Part shown: positions 38,473-48,794 of the stretch, piece after piece | Position numbering within the stretch: position 1 is the first letter of the stretch | How the letters are laid out: every line of letters starts with the position of its first letter | Assembly: GCA_033297205.1 (NCBI GenBank) | Contig: MU859185.1 | Span: 40,290-104,289, forward strand | Direction of reading: 5' to 3' | Length of the DNA stretch: 64,000 bases | DNA from: Pseudoneurospora amorphoporcata | Lineage: Eukaryota; Ascomycota; Sordariomycetes; Sordariales; Sordariaceae | Position numbers and translations under genes: made by a program | The notes under the pieces: model-generated | What the model saw: only the letters and a program-made list of their open reading frames with translations | Database searches by the model: none | What the model was told of the DNA's origin: nothing

Positions 38473-39417
38473 TCATCCCATCTGACCTCTCAATACGAAA
38501 GAAACAAACTTTTCTGTCAACAAGATCGGACTTCGAATAAACTTGATCGCCTCATTTGTCCATGCTCCCTCCTTCTCCGTTCTAATCCCTTGGAAATAAT
38601 ATGTCTTTTCCACGTCCAACCCCAACTTCTTTGCTGCTGGACTTATCCCACTCCCGTTCACCTCATCTCCGTCAGCATGGTCGATGTCATCGTCCAAAGA
38701 TACCGTCTCGACCTCAAAGGGAACATGAAACTCCCCCCTCTTAGTAAAGAAATCTCCCTTCAGCCTCGCAACCGTCCTCCATTGCCCTTCCTCTCCGCCC
38801 TCCTGGATCTCAAAGACCGTCGGCCCATAATCAATCTCAAAGGTGCTCAGATTCCTCATGGTCATTACCACTTTTCCTTCTTCTTGATCCACATCCTTGA
38901 TCAGGACCGGGAACCCGTTCATTCCCAACATGTGGATATCCTTGTTGTACCCGCACTGAGCCGTCGTCCCAAAGGGCCCCTTGAGATGGGCCTCGCCGTT
39001 GCGGAGCTGGTACACCAGCTTCTCGTTGTGGGTGAGGTCCGATAAGAGCTGCAGCCAGATGGGCATGTCGGAGACGTGGATGGTCTGGTCGTAAAAGTGC
39101 ACGTGGGCGCCGTTGAAGCGCGTCTTCACCCTCGGCAGCTGCATCTTGCCGAATTCTCGGTCCAGGTAGACTAGGTCGACGAGCATGGGGTCGATTATGG
39201 AGCCGACCGGGCCAGTGGCCGTTACTTGAGATTCTACCGAGAGGTTGAAGCTACTGTTTGGAGGGGTGGGGAGGAGGAGAGAATTGTCAGTCAAGGGTGT
39301 GGAAAGGGTGAGACTTGAGATGAAATGGAAAACTAACTCGGCTGTACATTCTGTTATCCTGGCTAGTGTGATCTCCAACCGCGAGTGGTTGAGCAGATAC
39401 TGAACGACGCTGTCCAT
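38473..39417 (-). CDS. Uncharacterised protein, possible DUF3712-type domain
   Basis: One open exon of 314 codons from ATG 39417 to TGA 38473. I do not recognise a characterised orthologue. Seen: mixed beta-type sequence without obvious TM segments. A stretch from about residue 80 to 150 (FGKMQLPRVKTRFNGA, then an IHVSD motif and a hydrophobic helix) has the spacing I associate with fungal DUF3712 proteins, which are mostly membrane- or vacuole-associated. The second half (about 190-300) contains two further beta-rich segments and an acidic loop DDDIDHADGDE. Family proteins often have an N-terminal TM helix, so an unrecognised upstream exon is possible. Codon use and length support a real gene; the function is unknown. 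Confidence 0.65.
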   Translation of the reverse strand: MDSVVQYLLNHSRLEITLARITECTAELVFHFISSLTLSTPLTDNSLLLPTPPNSSFNLSVESQVTATGPVGSIIDPMLVDLVYLDREFGKMQLPRVKTRFNGAHVHFYDQTIHVSDMPIWLQLLSDLTHNEKLVYQLRNGEAHLKGPFGTTAQCGYNKDIHMLGMNGFPVLIKDVDQEEGKVVMTMRNLSTFEIDYGPTVFEIQEGGEEGQWRTVARLKGDFFTKRGEFHVPFEVETVSLDDDIDHADGDEVNGSGISPAAKKLGLDVEKTYYFQGIRTEKEGAWTNEAIKFIRSPILLTEKFVSFVLRGQMG

Positions 39418-40628
39418 GATGGGCAAGTGTTGAGACTTGTTTGTTTGGCAAAGACTTTTTTCAGCTGCAGCTCTGCGAAAAGCTTCAGAGAAAGTCTCCG
39501 ATGTCTATTAGATAAGAGCGACAACGGTCAGCCATCAATGAGCTCAAATCATTCATATGATGAGGTGTTGGAGGATCTTTACTCACATGCTGGCTCGGCA
39601 ACAAGACAGCCAAGAAACTGAGAAGGGTATATACGCTTTCACACACCGTACTCGTATGCGGCTTGCGAATGGTTATTGAGGGTATAGAGAGAGCAAAGCT
39701 GAAGAAGAAAAGACGGTGGACATGGAGGGAAATACATATGTTATGAAATTGGATTTGGAACGAAGCACTGGGTAGCTCAACTACCGACAGCAAAGACTAG
39801 TAGACTACATGCTAACCTTCATGGAGGGATCGGGATCTCTGTTTCCTTATAGTGATCGACATCGTGAATGGGCAAGGGGAGTGACGCGAGGCCATCGGGC
39901 ATGACGGGACCGTAGAATGGGTACTGTGACGAAACCGTGCTCGTGGTTCTCCGCCGGAAGGCCGCCGCGATCCTAGCCGACGCTCATGCTTGCAGCAGAA
40001 AACATGAGACTACGTGACGAAGTCGGCGATAGCACCGGCGCAGCATCACAGGTACGGCAGGACGCGAAATGGAGATGTCGGGTTCTCGACCTATCCGGAA
40101 GTCGTTCCGTATGGGACGGTATGGGGCGCCTATGCGGGGTCGGCGCGCAAGAATGGGCTAGGCCCAATCCCGGCTGCGTAAAAAGAGTCCTTGGTCCAGG
40201 ATGCTCTGTTTCAATTCCTACTGATAGGGGACCGGGGACCTGGGAGCCATGGCTGTTACGGAGTATCTTGGATCACAGATCTGATACGGATGATCAGGGG
40301 AGACGAGCTCAGCTGTCCGGGATCCAGGAGCGTTAGCCCTTCAAGGAGTGAAGAGCCGGTGTCAGACATGAAAGCCGATGAGAAACACCTCTTGGCTCGG
40401 CCATATGCTTGGCGTCGCACATTAACGAGATGGCATCGGCGATCGGCCCGCCCCTCGTTTGAGCCCCCGAGTAGACCCAGTTGACCCAGCTAACCGGGAC
40501 GGTTCCCCAAATGCTCCTGCTTGGTGGTATCTGACATGAATTTCCCATGATATTTGTACACATGATATACACAAACCAAACGCTGTCCCGTCCTTTTTCC
40601 CTGTATACGCTGCTGGCTAGCGCATGGC
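39418..40628. other. Intergenic region upstream of the DUF3712-like gene
   Basis: 1.2 kb that includes the leader and promoter of the upstream minus-strand gene and the 3' flank of mrp49. No gene supported. Confidence 0.55.
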
Positions 40629-41487
40629 TTATACGGAAGTAGCCTTGATGGACTGGGCGTCGCTCATGGCCTTGGCCAACATGGCCTTCTCTCTCTTCTT
40701 CGCATCGTTCATCTTCTGGATGCGCTCGCGGTCAATCTCGGACCTCCTGTGAAGGTCCTCAAACTCGCGGAATTCCTCCTCGTCCTTGGCCGTCGGCTGA
40801 AGTGGGACGGCACCAGTCTTGGTCAGAAGTTCGTTAAGAATAACGGACGACTTGCGGTTCTTCATGTCGATGGTGACTATCCTCTCGTCCTTGGCAGGCT
40901 TAGGGGCTGGGGATGAACCGTCGGCAGAGGACGTAGGAAATGGGGTTGAAGAGGGCTGAGCGTCCTTGTCGTCGCGGAAGTAAACGGTCATGACGGCGGG
41001 ACCGTTCTGGTCGGTTGTCCTGTTGACCACCATGGGGACCGCGGGATTCCAGTACTTGAGCTTCGGGAGGTTCTCCCTCCAGAACTTCCTGCAAAGAAAC
41101 GGCCATTAATTGGATGCCGGACACGCCGTATATTTGTCGGAGACTGAGCGTACCTAGGACCCATATGGCCACCCTCTATCCTGTGAGCAAACTGCAGGTG
41201 CACCTTGGTAACCTCCTTGGGAAGGAGGGCAGCGCCCGGCCCGGCGCGGATGTTCAGGAGCTGATGCCGCACGTCAGCATTGCCATGATGGTCGCGGTAG
41301 TGAAGACGAGGTGCCGAACATGTTGCGCATGCGCCGTCGTAGGGGTGGAGTGGTTCAAGTTGCGATCGTATTTACCTTCTGTAATGGTTGTTAGCATTAG
41401 CAATTGTTGTACTTGTAGCAGGTTGGCCTTGACTTGGAAGATACTCACTTCCCTGACGACATTGAGACGACGAATAACGCCAACCAT
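40629..41487 (-). CDS. mrp49: Mitochondrial large-subunit ribosomal protein MRP49/mL61
   Basis: Three exons: 41487-41449, 41260-41154 and 41088-40629; 201 residues. The first exon encodes 13 residues (MVGVIRRLNVVRE). Role: component of the fungal mitochondrial 54S subunit. Seen: the L51/S25/CI-B8 thioredoxin-like fold sequence LLNIRAGPGAALLPKEVTKV followed by FAHRIEGGHMGPRKFWRENLPKLKYWNPAVP, which is diagnostic of the MRP49 family, then a more variable charged C-terminal extension with a helical end. It is divergent from the gene for another mitochondrial protein, GEP3, across 552 bp, which could allow shared control of mitochondrial ribosome biogenesis (inference). Confidence 0.93.
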
Positions 41488-42039
41488 TTTGAAAAACTGT
41501 CGAGCCCGAGAGCTTCCTGGGGGCGGGTAAACAAAGGTGCAACAAACAGTTCCCGCAGTTCGGGACCACACAGAGCGACGACCTCGACACCATGCCGCGA
41601 CATGGGCCCGTCGATTTTTTGCCGGCCCGTCAACGCCTTTGGAGCCCTCACCGCCCGGCATCATTGCCTGCCGGAAGCCTTATCGCAGACTGTGGAGTCG
41701 CAGAAGCTACGGAAGCGCCAATCGAAGCGGAGGGGTCCCTGTCATGACCCACTAAAAAAGTTCGGTCGTAAGCCGAAGAGGTTACGATCAGATTTGGGAC
41801 AGGATCCGCTGAGAGCACCAGGAGCATCCGTCATTCGCTTCCCTTCGTTTCTTTCCTCCAGTGTGTACAGTATCAGATGCCCGGAACTGTTGTTGAGTTC
41901 TGCGTACACCTAATTACCAAGATATCTCTAGCCTGCGAAACTTTTAGGTTTCTTGTTACCTATACCCATTCTCGAAGCCGCATCCATCCCCACGACACCC
42001 ATAGAGCTGCGACCCGACGGCCAACCCGAGAAAGGCGTC
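41488..42039. promoter_or_regulatory. Divergent promoter between mrp49 and gep3
   Basis: 552 bp between two divergent nuclear genes for mitochondrial gene-expression proteins. No specific binding site could be assigned. Confidence 0.6.
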
Positions 42040-44388
42040 ATGCCATTACAGCCCGGACGCACCCTCAGTTCCAGGTGGCTATCCAGAGCCTTCTGTCTCG
42101 ACCGGTGTACCACGACCTCGAATGCGGCGGCTAAGCCTCCTCTTTACCTCTGTCCCGCCTTCCGACCGGTCGCAAACCTCAGCCTAAGCACTCGTCGCCA
42201 TAACCACACCATCCCCTCGGTCCAATGCCGAAGACTTCACACTGAGGCAACCCGCGAAGCTCATACCCCAACCGAACCTCTTTATGCCGACAAAGAACCA
42301 ACACGAACACTACCGATTCAATGTACAGGCTGCGGAGCTCTGTCCCAAACAGCAATACCAGAACAAGCCGGCTACTTTGACTTGTCGCGCAAAGCTGTGA
42401 AGGAATACTTGGGCGTCATCGAGCCAGAGAAAAGAAAAGTCATACGCAGTTCAGATCGGGTCATTGAAGATGCGCTCAAGAACGTCGATATGGAAGAGCT
42501 GGAGCGGATGGGTGTTGACCTAAAGTCTTTACTACCCAAAGACTACCAAGCAAACAGGAAGTCGCCAGAACCCGAGGGCCCTCCCCATCCTCCCCTTTGC
42601 GACCGTTGCCACGAATTAATCCATCACCGCAAAGGCAACTCCATCTTTCATCCTGGCATCGACTCTTTGAGAGAGACCATCGAAGAATCCCCATACAAAT
42701 ACAACCATGTGTACCACGTTGTCGACGCTGCCGACTTCCCGATGTCGCTGATTCCTAAACTCGAGCGGCTAGTGGGCACCCTACCAATTCGGTCAAGGAA
42801 CAGAAGAGCAAAGTCTGAGACATGGCATGCCGGCCGCCAAATAAACCTCAGCTTTATTATCACCAGATCGGATTTGCTTGCGCCAAAGAAGGAGCAGGTG
42901 GACAGGCTGAAGCCTTACCTTGTCGAGACACTGCGCAAAGCGCTTGGCAGAATCGGCAACAGGGTCAGACTCGGAAATGTGATGTGTGTCAGTGCGCGCA
43001 GGAATTGGTGGACGAAGGAACTCAAGGAAGAGATCTTTGAGCATGGCGGTGCCAACTGGATGGTTGGGCGGGTAAACGTAGGCAAGAGCCGGCTCTTCCA
43101 CGACATCTTCCCTCAGGGCCGCATGAATTGGCAAGAGAATCAGAAGCTTGCTGTTCTCCCTGCCTTTCGCAACAACGACATCACATACGGCAAGCTCGAC
43201 GAGGGCGACGATGCCCTTCTCCCGCCCGCCCAGCCAGAAACAAACTACCCAGCCATGCCCATCGTCTCCGACCTACCAGGCACCACCGCCTCTCCGGTCC
43301 GCGTTCCCTTCGGCAACAAGAAGGGCGAATTGATCGACTTACCCGGTCTCTCTCGTGGTGATCTGGAACTTCACATCAAGCCCGAGAAGCGCGCCGATCT
43401 TGTTATGAAGATGCGCGTCGTGCCCGAGCAGGCCGTCCTCAAACCCGGCCAGTCCCTGCTCGTCGGCGGTTTCATCCGCATCACGCCCAAGACACCAGGT
43501 GTTACCTTCCTCGCCTACTCTTTCACGCCCATTGAGGCGCACGTCACGGGAACCGAGAAGGCCATTTTGGTGCAGGAAATGAAAGAGGGCGCGCCCAACG
43601 TCGACAACATTGCGCTCCCCGAGACGGCCGAGAAGATCAAGCACGCCGGCTCGTTCGCGCTCAAGTACGACGTCACTAAGCAGCGCAGCGGGCCTCTGAC
43701 GAGAAAGAACGCCTGCGGGTTCAAGGTCGATATCCTGCCGTTTCGCGTTCTGTCGATTGATATTCTGATTGAGGGTGTCGGATGGGTAGAGGTTGTAACG
43801 CAGGTCAGGGCCAAGAGTCTGGAGTACAACCCTCACAGAGACAAGCAGGCTGAGAAGGAGGAAGAGCAAGAAGACGAGACGACCCCCAAGACTGCTGCGA
43901 ACGAGAACGAAACCGGAAAGAAGGAAGGATACTGGACCGACCCCCTCCCAACCAAAGGAAAGAAGTCCACCGCCTCCCAAGATCCCTTCCGACTCGACAC
44001 CCTCGATCTCTCTGACCCCAACGATGAGCCTAAGCCCAAGCCTAAACCCGTTCCTAAGCCAGCGGAAGAGGACCCATTGGCCCCGCCCCGCATTAAGGAC
44101 GCAGAAGTCGTAAAAGAAGGGACGGAAGAAGAACACAACAACCAGGGGAAAAAGAAGGAAGGACAGGAAAAGGAAGAAGAGGAGGAAGTCAAACTTAACT
44201 GGCCCGTCATCGAAGTCTACAGCCCCGAAGGCAAGTTCATTGGGTCCAGACCGCCGATGGGCGCGTGGTTGCTGAATGAACCCAAGACGGATGGCAGGAA
44301 GAGGCCGAGAAGGGCTATGAAGGGTGTGAAGAAGGAGAAGAAGAGGATGGCTAGGGAGAAGGCTGCGGGTGGTGGTGGTGGGCAGTAA
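42040..44388 (+). CDS. gep3: Mitochondrial circularly permuted GTPase GEP3 (YqeH-like)
   Basis: Intronless, 782 residues from the first ATG in the frame. Family role: YqeH/Gep3 GTPases assist assembly of the (mito)ribosomal small subunit; yeast GEP3 interacts genetically with prohibitins. Seen: an Arg/Ser-rich presequence (1 to about 70), a Cys4 zinc-binding module (CTGC at 95-98, CDRC at 187-190), then G motifs in permuted order: G4 TRSD (275-278, degenerate from NKxD), G5 CVSAR (316-320), G1 GRVNVGKS (343-350), G2 PGTTAS (413-418) and G3 DLPG (433-436). The C-terminal half ends in a Lys/Glu/Pro-rich low-complexity extension that continues to a basic tail. Its ATG is preceded by 29 in-frame codons without an ATG, which fixes the start. 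Confidence 0.92.
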   Translation: MPLQPGRTLSSRWLSRAFCLDRCTTTSNAAAKPPLYLCPAFRPVANLSLSTRRHNHTIPSVQCRRLHTEATREAHTPTEPLYADKEPTRTLPIQCTGCGALSQTAIPEQAGYFDLSRKAVKEYLGVIEPEKRKVIRSSDRVIEDALKNVDMEELERMGVDLKSLLPKDYQANRKSPEPEGPPHPPLCDRCHELIHHRKGNSIFHPGIDSLRETIEESPYKYNHVYHVVDAADFPMSLIPKLERLVGTLPIRSRNRRAKSETWHAGRQINLSFIITRSDLLAPKKEQVDRLKPYLVETLRKALGRIGNRVRLGNVMCVSARRNWWTKELKEEIFEHGGANWMVGRVNVGKSRLFHDIFPQGRMNWQENQKLAVLPAFRNNDITYGKLDEGDDALLPPAQPETNYPAMPIVSDLPGTTASPVRVPFGNKKGELIDLPGLSRGDLELHIKPEKRADLVMKMRVVPEQAVLKPGQSLLVGGFIRITPKTPGVTFLAYSFTPIEAHVTGTEKAILVQEMKEGAPNVDNIALPETAEKIKHAGSFALKYDVTKQRSGPLTRKNACGFKVDILPFRVLSIDILIEGVGWVEVVTQVRAKSLEYNPHRDKQAEKEEEQEDETTPKTAANENETGKKEGYWTDPLPTKGKKSTASQDPFRLDTLDLSDPNDEPKPKPKPVPKPAEEDPLAPPRIKDAEVVKEGTEEEHNNQGKKKEGQEKEEEEEVKLNWPVIEVYSPEGKFIGSRPPMGAWLLNEPKTDGRKRPRRAMKGVKKEKKRMAREKAAGGGGGQ

Positions 44389-44910
44389 GTGAGGTTTAAG
44401 AGGACTCAGGGGCAGGGTAGCTGTGTGTATAAGATATAAGGTGGAAGATGACATAAACATGGGGGATATCCAGAACCAAAAACACGGTTCTCTCCCTTCT
44501 CCTCCATCTTAAGGTACTCATAAGGCGTTATTACAAGGTATGGATATAGACAAAGAGTGGAAAGGAAGAGAGATATCTACCAGTTCAGAGGTTTACGCAC
44601 ATAGTCACTATAATATTCTGACCAAGGACACATAACCAAGGTTGGTTTTACTGTTCAAACTTGAGCTAAGAAGCAGTGGCTTTTAGTTCCTATACAAAAG
44701 AGGTGTTGTCAAACGACATATCAAGAAATCAACAACCTCAACCAACTAACACCATCACCACCAGCAAGCAAGCAAAGCGGAAACCACAAGGTCTCTGAAA
44801 ATCAGATCAAGATGCAGGAAGATTCATATACATATACAAAGAACGCCAGCAAACGCTGATGATGACGACGACACATCCTTGCTCTTCTTCCCAATCCCCA
44901 ATGTACCACT
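44389..44910. other. Convergent 3' region of gep3 and the acyl-CoA synthetase gene
   Basis: 522 bp between convergent stop codons; nothing beyond presumed 3' UTRs. Confidence 0.6.
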
Positions 44911-47171
44911 CTATAGCTTGGACTTGTTCTGGGCAGCGGCGTTGATCTCCTCGTACATCCGGTCGATTTCGGCCCTGAACTTCTTGGCGGTTTGGGGACG
45001 CTTGAGCTTGAGACTATTTGACATAATAGTTAGCATTTTCGACTCACAGTATCTATAACGGGTGGGTGAGTCAAGAAAAACTTACGTCGGCGTCAAAAGC
45101 TCATTCTCAATCGTAAACGGCTCAATGTCTAGATAAACGTTCTTGACCTTCTCATAGCTGTTGAACTTGTGGTTCTTGCCAATGCTATCCAGCAGCTTGA
45201 GGACCGCCGTCTTGACGCGGGGGTCATTAGCAGACTGCTTCAGCTCCTCCAGGTTTTCGTGGGAAATGCTCTTCTTGAGTATCCTGCTAGCATAGGGCGC
45301 GAAGGTGATGGGGTCGATGCCGAAAATGGCCACCAGGCTGCTCTCCTTGGGGTCACCGTGCACAAAGGCCATGGCGATCAGGTTGGTGCTGGCCATGTAC
45401 ACGTTCTCGATGCGCTCGGGCGAGATGTACTCGCCCTGCGCCAGCTTGAGCACGTTCTTCTTGCGGTCGATGATCTTGAACCGGCCCAGGCTGTCGACCT
45501 CGACGATGTCGCCCGTGTGGAACCAGCCGTCGGCCTCGACCGCCTTGGCGGTCTCCTCGGGGTTCTTGTAGTACTCCTTGAACATGATGGGACCGCGCAT
45601 GAGCAGCTCGCCGCGCGGGTGCGGCTTGTCGTCGATCGTGTAGTCGTAGTCGGGCACGGACTCGATGCAGAGCTCGACCGAGGGACATGGGGGCCCGATG
45701 TTGCCGGTGGTGAAGTCACCGGGAACCTGGACGGTGCCGGTGGCGTATGACTCGGTCATGCCGAAGCCCTGGACGAAATCGTTGCCGAAAGCGGCGCGGA
45801 GGAACTGGTGCACATCAGGGTCGAGCTGGGCGGAACCGCTGACCATGGTGCGGGCACGATCGAGGCCGACGCCTTTAAGAACCTTCTTGGTCCAGATGCG
45901 GTCATACAGGAAGTGCTTGTTGGTGGCCTTGCCGGCGGGCAGAGCCATGCTCTGCTTCTTGGCCTCCACGATGTAGCGGGACAGGGTGCCCTTGAAACCG
46001 TCGGCGTCGACGGTGGCGGCCTGGACGGCGCTGTTGATGCGGTTGTACAAACGAGGGACGGACATGAGGCCGGTCGGGCGCAGGATCTTCATGTCCTCGA
46101 CCAGGCCGGCGATGTCGCCGTGGAAATAACCAATGCTGGCACCCTCGGCCAGAGCGGTCTGATCGGCCATGCGACCGTAAATGTGCGCTAGGGGAAGGTA
46201 CGAGATGTGGATATCGGTGGAGAGGATGCTCTGGTTCGAGCGGGCAGCAGCAATACCGGCCACACCCTGAGCGTGGGTGATCAGGACACCTTTAGGGTCG
46301 CCAGTGGTGCCCGAGGTATAGTTGATGGTGAGAACATCCTCACGCTTAGGGGGCTTCATGGAAAGGCCAGACTTGACACCGAGCGCCTCAACCTCATCGA
46401 TGGAGAAGATCTTGACGCCTACATTGGCGGCAGCAGCGTTGAGAAGCTCGCGCTTGGTATGGCCAGCAGGTTCACCAGCATCCAGAGGGTCCAGGGAGAT
46501 GATGAGCTTCAAGGTAGGGCAACGAGGCGCAAGCTTGAGGAGAGTCGGGATATGGGGCACAGAGCATGCAATAGCAGCAAGGCCGCTGTGGTTGATGATG
46601 TACTCGGTGGTCTCGGGTCCGAGAGTCTCGTAAAGAGAGATGGGGAACAGGGACTGGGAGATCAGCGCAAGCTCTGTGATGTTGTTAGTAGTCTATATCT
46701 CACGTGCATGACATGTGCAGGGCGCATCTTGGAAAGATAGGTACCAGTAATCTGCCACTCGGGACGGTTCTGCGCCCACAAACCAACACCGTACTTCTCC
46801 TCGGTGAAGCCAGTGGACTTGTGGAGGGCGACAATGCCGGCGCCAAAGTTCTTCCTTCGCTCAGCAACCTCCTTGTAGGAGATCCAGGCATACTTGGGCT
46901 CGTAGGTCTTGGTAGCGGCGTTCCACGGGCGCCATCCCAAGCACTTCTTGTTGGGCACCTTCTCAACCGAGGCCTCGAAAAGATCGTGGACAGTCTGGTG
47001 AGCCGGGTCGAAGGTCTCGAGGAGAGGGCTGTTGACGAACTTCCAGTGACGGTAGACGGCAGTGCGGTTGGGGCGCTCGGTGCCGGGGACAGGCAGGGCG
47101 TAGGGAGTGCCAGGCGGAGGAGGCTCGGCGATGGACTTGATATACGCCGCGGTATCTTGTTTGGGCGCCAT
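44911..47171 (-). CDS. Long-chain fatty acid-CoA ligase with C-terminal PTS1 (SKL)
   Basis: Three exons: 47171-46745, 46673-45086 and 45013-44911; 705 residues. Reaction: fatty acid + ATP + CoA to acyl-CoA + AMP + PPi. Seen: the ATP-binding motif YTSGTTGDPKG (261-271), GFGMTESYATG (445-455) and the FACS signature DGWFHTGD...GRFKIIDRKKN (524-549). The short last exon encodes 33 full codons and ends in Ser-Lys-Leu, a canonical type 1 peroxisomal targeting signal, so the spliced product should enter peroxisomes and feed beta-oxidation. If the last intron is retained, the frame ends at TAA formed inside the donor (GACGTAAGT), removing the SKL. There is no N-terminal TM segment. Yeast Faa2 and other peroxisomal synthetases are functional analogues. 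Confidence 0.94.
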
Positions 47172-48452
47172 GATTATAGAATAGAACGGACGGTTCGCGT
47201 AGTACTGTTACGGCCAAGGAAGGAAACACGTTATCGCAAGAGGCGCAAACGGGTTAAAAAAAAGAGAGGTTATCGCCAACACCGTCACCGACACTTGGAT
47301 GGAAGGTAACAAAGGGGGTTGATGGGCACAAAAAGAAGGTCACCGTCGCTTGCTTGGGGATGGTATGGTGCTGCTGAAGAAAAACACTTGGAGAGAAGAA
47401 GAGAAAGAAACAAAACGATCTCGCAACTCAGACGACAGGCAGAAGACAAGTGGAAGAGCTCAAAGAAGCAAGGATGGACGGCTACTGGAAGGCGTTCCCC
47501 TTTTCGAACATCCAAGAGTCGGTTCTCGGCAGCATGTGGTCCAAACCATTGAGCCAAGGTGGTCCTGAGCCGAGTGTGACGAAGAGCGGAGCTGCTAGCA
47601 CAGAGAGGTATGGGTGGTCCAGTCCGATCCAGTCTGATTCCAGTCTGGGGACCGGTCCGTGGTCAATCTTGGTTTCTCGGGATTGGTTGTCTGGAGACTT
47701 TGGCGTCAATGCCAAAAGGTACCTCGTCTCGACTTTCGCCAGTGCCGCGGCTCTTTTGAAGTTTGGAAGTCAAGGAATGCATGGAAGTCCAATCGGGATC
47801 TGCCATGGACCCATGATTGGAGAGAGAGAGAGACTGAGAGAGAGAGTCTCACCAAGGAAAGAGCGGGAGGTGGCAGCTTCCATGTCTGATGATTTCTGTG
47901 TGTTTACCACTTACTCGGCTCTTATATCTGTCATGATTATGATTAGTGACTGGCAGAGGTAATGTACACTACTCTGTGGTAATGTTGACATGCCGGACCC
48001 AACAACGAAGAATGGGAAACAATGGAAAAGTGCCCGCTGGCAAAACGATTGGGGGACCCTCCATGGAAACAAGCCGAGGCTCATGGCCGGGGTCAGGTGG
48101 ACCAATGGCGGCAGCCGTGGAGATGTCTGAAGCGAATGGGCTCTTTTTTAGTGCCATTCTCCACGTTGAAAATGGAGATGCGATGGAAGGCCAAACACCA
48201 TCCAATACCACTTCATCATCCACCATTTCATGCTCGTCCGGAGTCTTTGAGAGCGCGGAATTCTGCCAAACCCGTCAGATCCGCACGGCAGTCTCCCCTG
48301 ACACAGGTACCTAGGTACCTATGCATTCCGCCGTCAGTGCCTTGCGGTGTGCACAATGCAGCCGGGTGAGATGCCTCAACCGTTAACATCATCATTATCA
48401 CCACAAGAGATGATTGAGCACCATCCATTCCACTTGTACAGAACTATCACGG
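47172..48452. other. Intergenic: acyl-CoA synthetase promoter/leader
   Basis: Upstream DNA of the synthetase gene. It contains a tandem AGGTACCT palindrome at about 48,305-48,320 and GA repeats near 47,820. No credible ORF. Confidence 0.55.
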
Positions 48453-48454
48453 TA

Positions 48455-48794
48455 CAGTAATGATCCCTGCAGTTGCTAACCCCCTCTTTTGCTAAAACCC
48501 CCCTTTTGCTAAGGATTTGGGCTGCCCGCATTCCCTCTGGTGGTAAGGACTGCTAACTGCAATTTGCAACGCTTAAGGCCGGATTGCAAAAGCAGGGGTC
48601 TAATTTTGGTAGGCGTGAACACTTATACCCGTCTACCGGGGGACTTTGACCCACTATTTTAGACCTTAGCCCATCGCTCAATGGTCAGAGGGTCCTTTTC
48701 TGGTCTGTGCACTGGTACCTCCTTTTGCAAAACCCCCCCTTTTGCTAAACATTTCGCCTGCCGGAATTATTTGCAAAAGCAGGGATCTTTACTG
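48455..48794. mobile_element. Pogo/Fot1-like MITE (non-autonomous DNA transposon)
   Basis: A 340-bp element flanked by TA on both sides (48,453-48,454 and 48,795-48,796), the target duplication of Tc1/mariner/pogo elements. Terminal inverted repeats: left CAGTAATGATCCCTGC; right, read inward on the minus strand, CAGTAAAGATCCCTGC, 15 of 16 identical and starting with CAG as in pogo/Fot1 elements. Subterminal TTGC-rich sequences extend the similarity. The interior is noncoding and holds two versions of one module (48,481-48,602 and 48,719-48,788). Confidence 0.8.
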
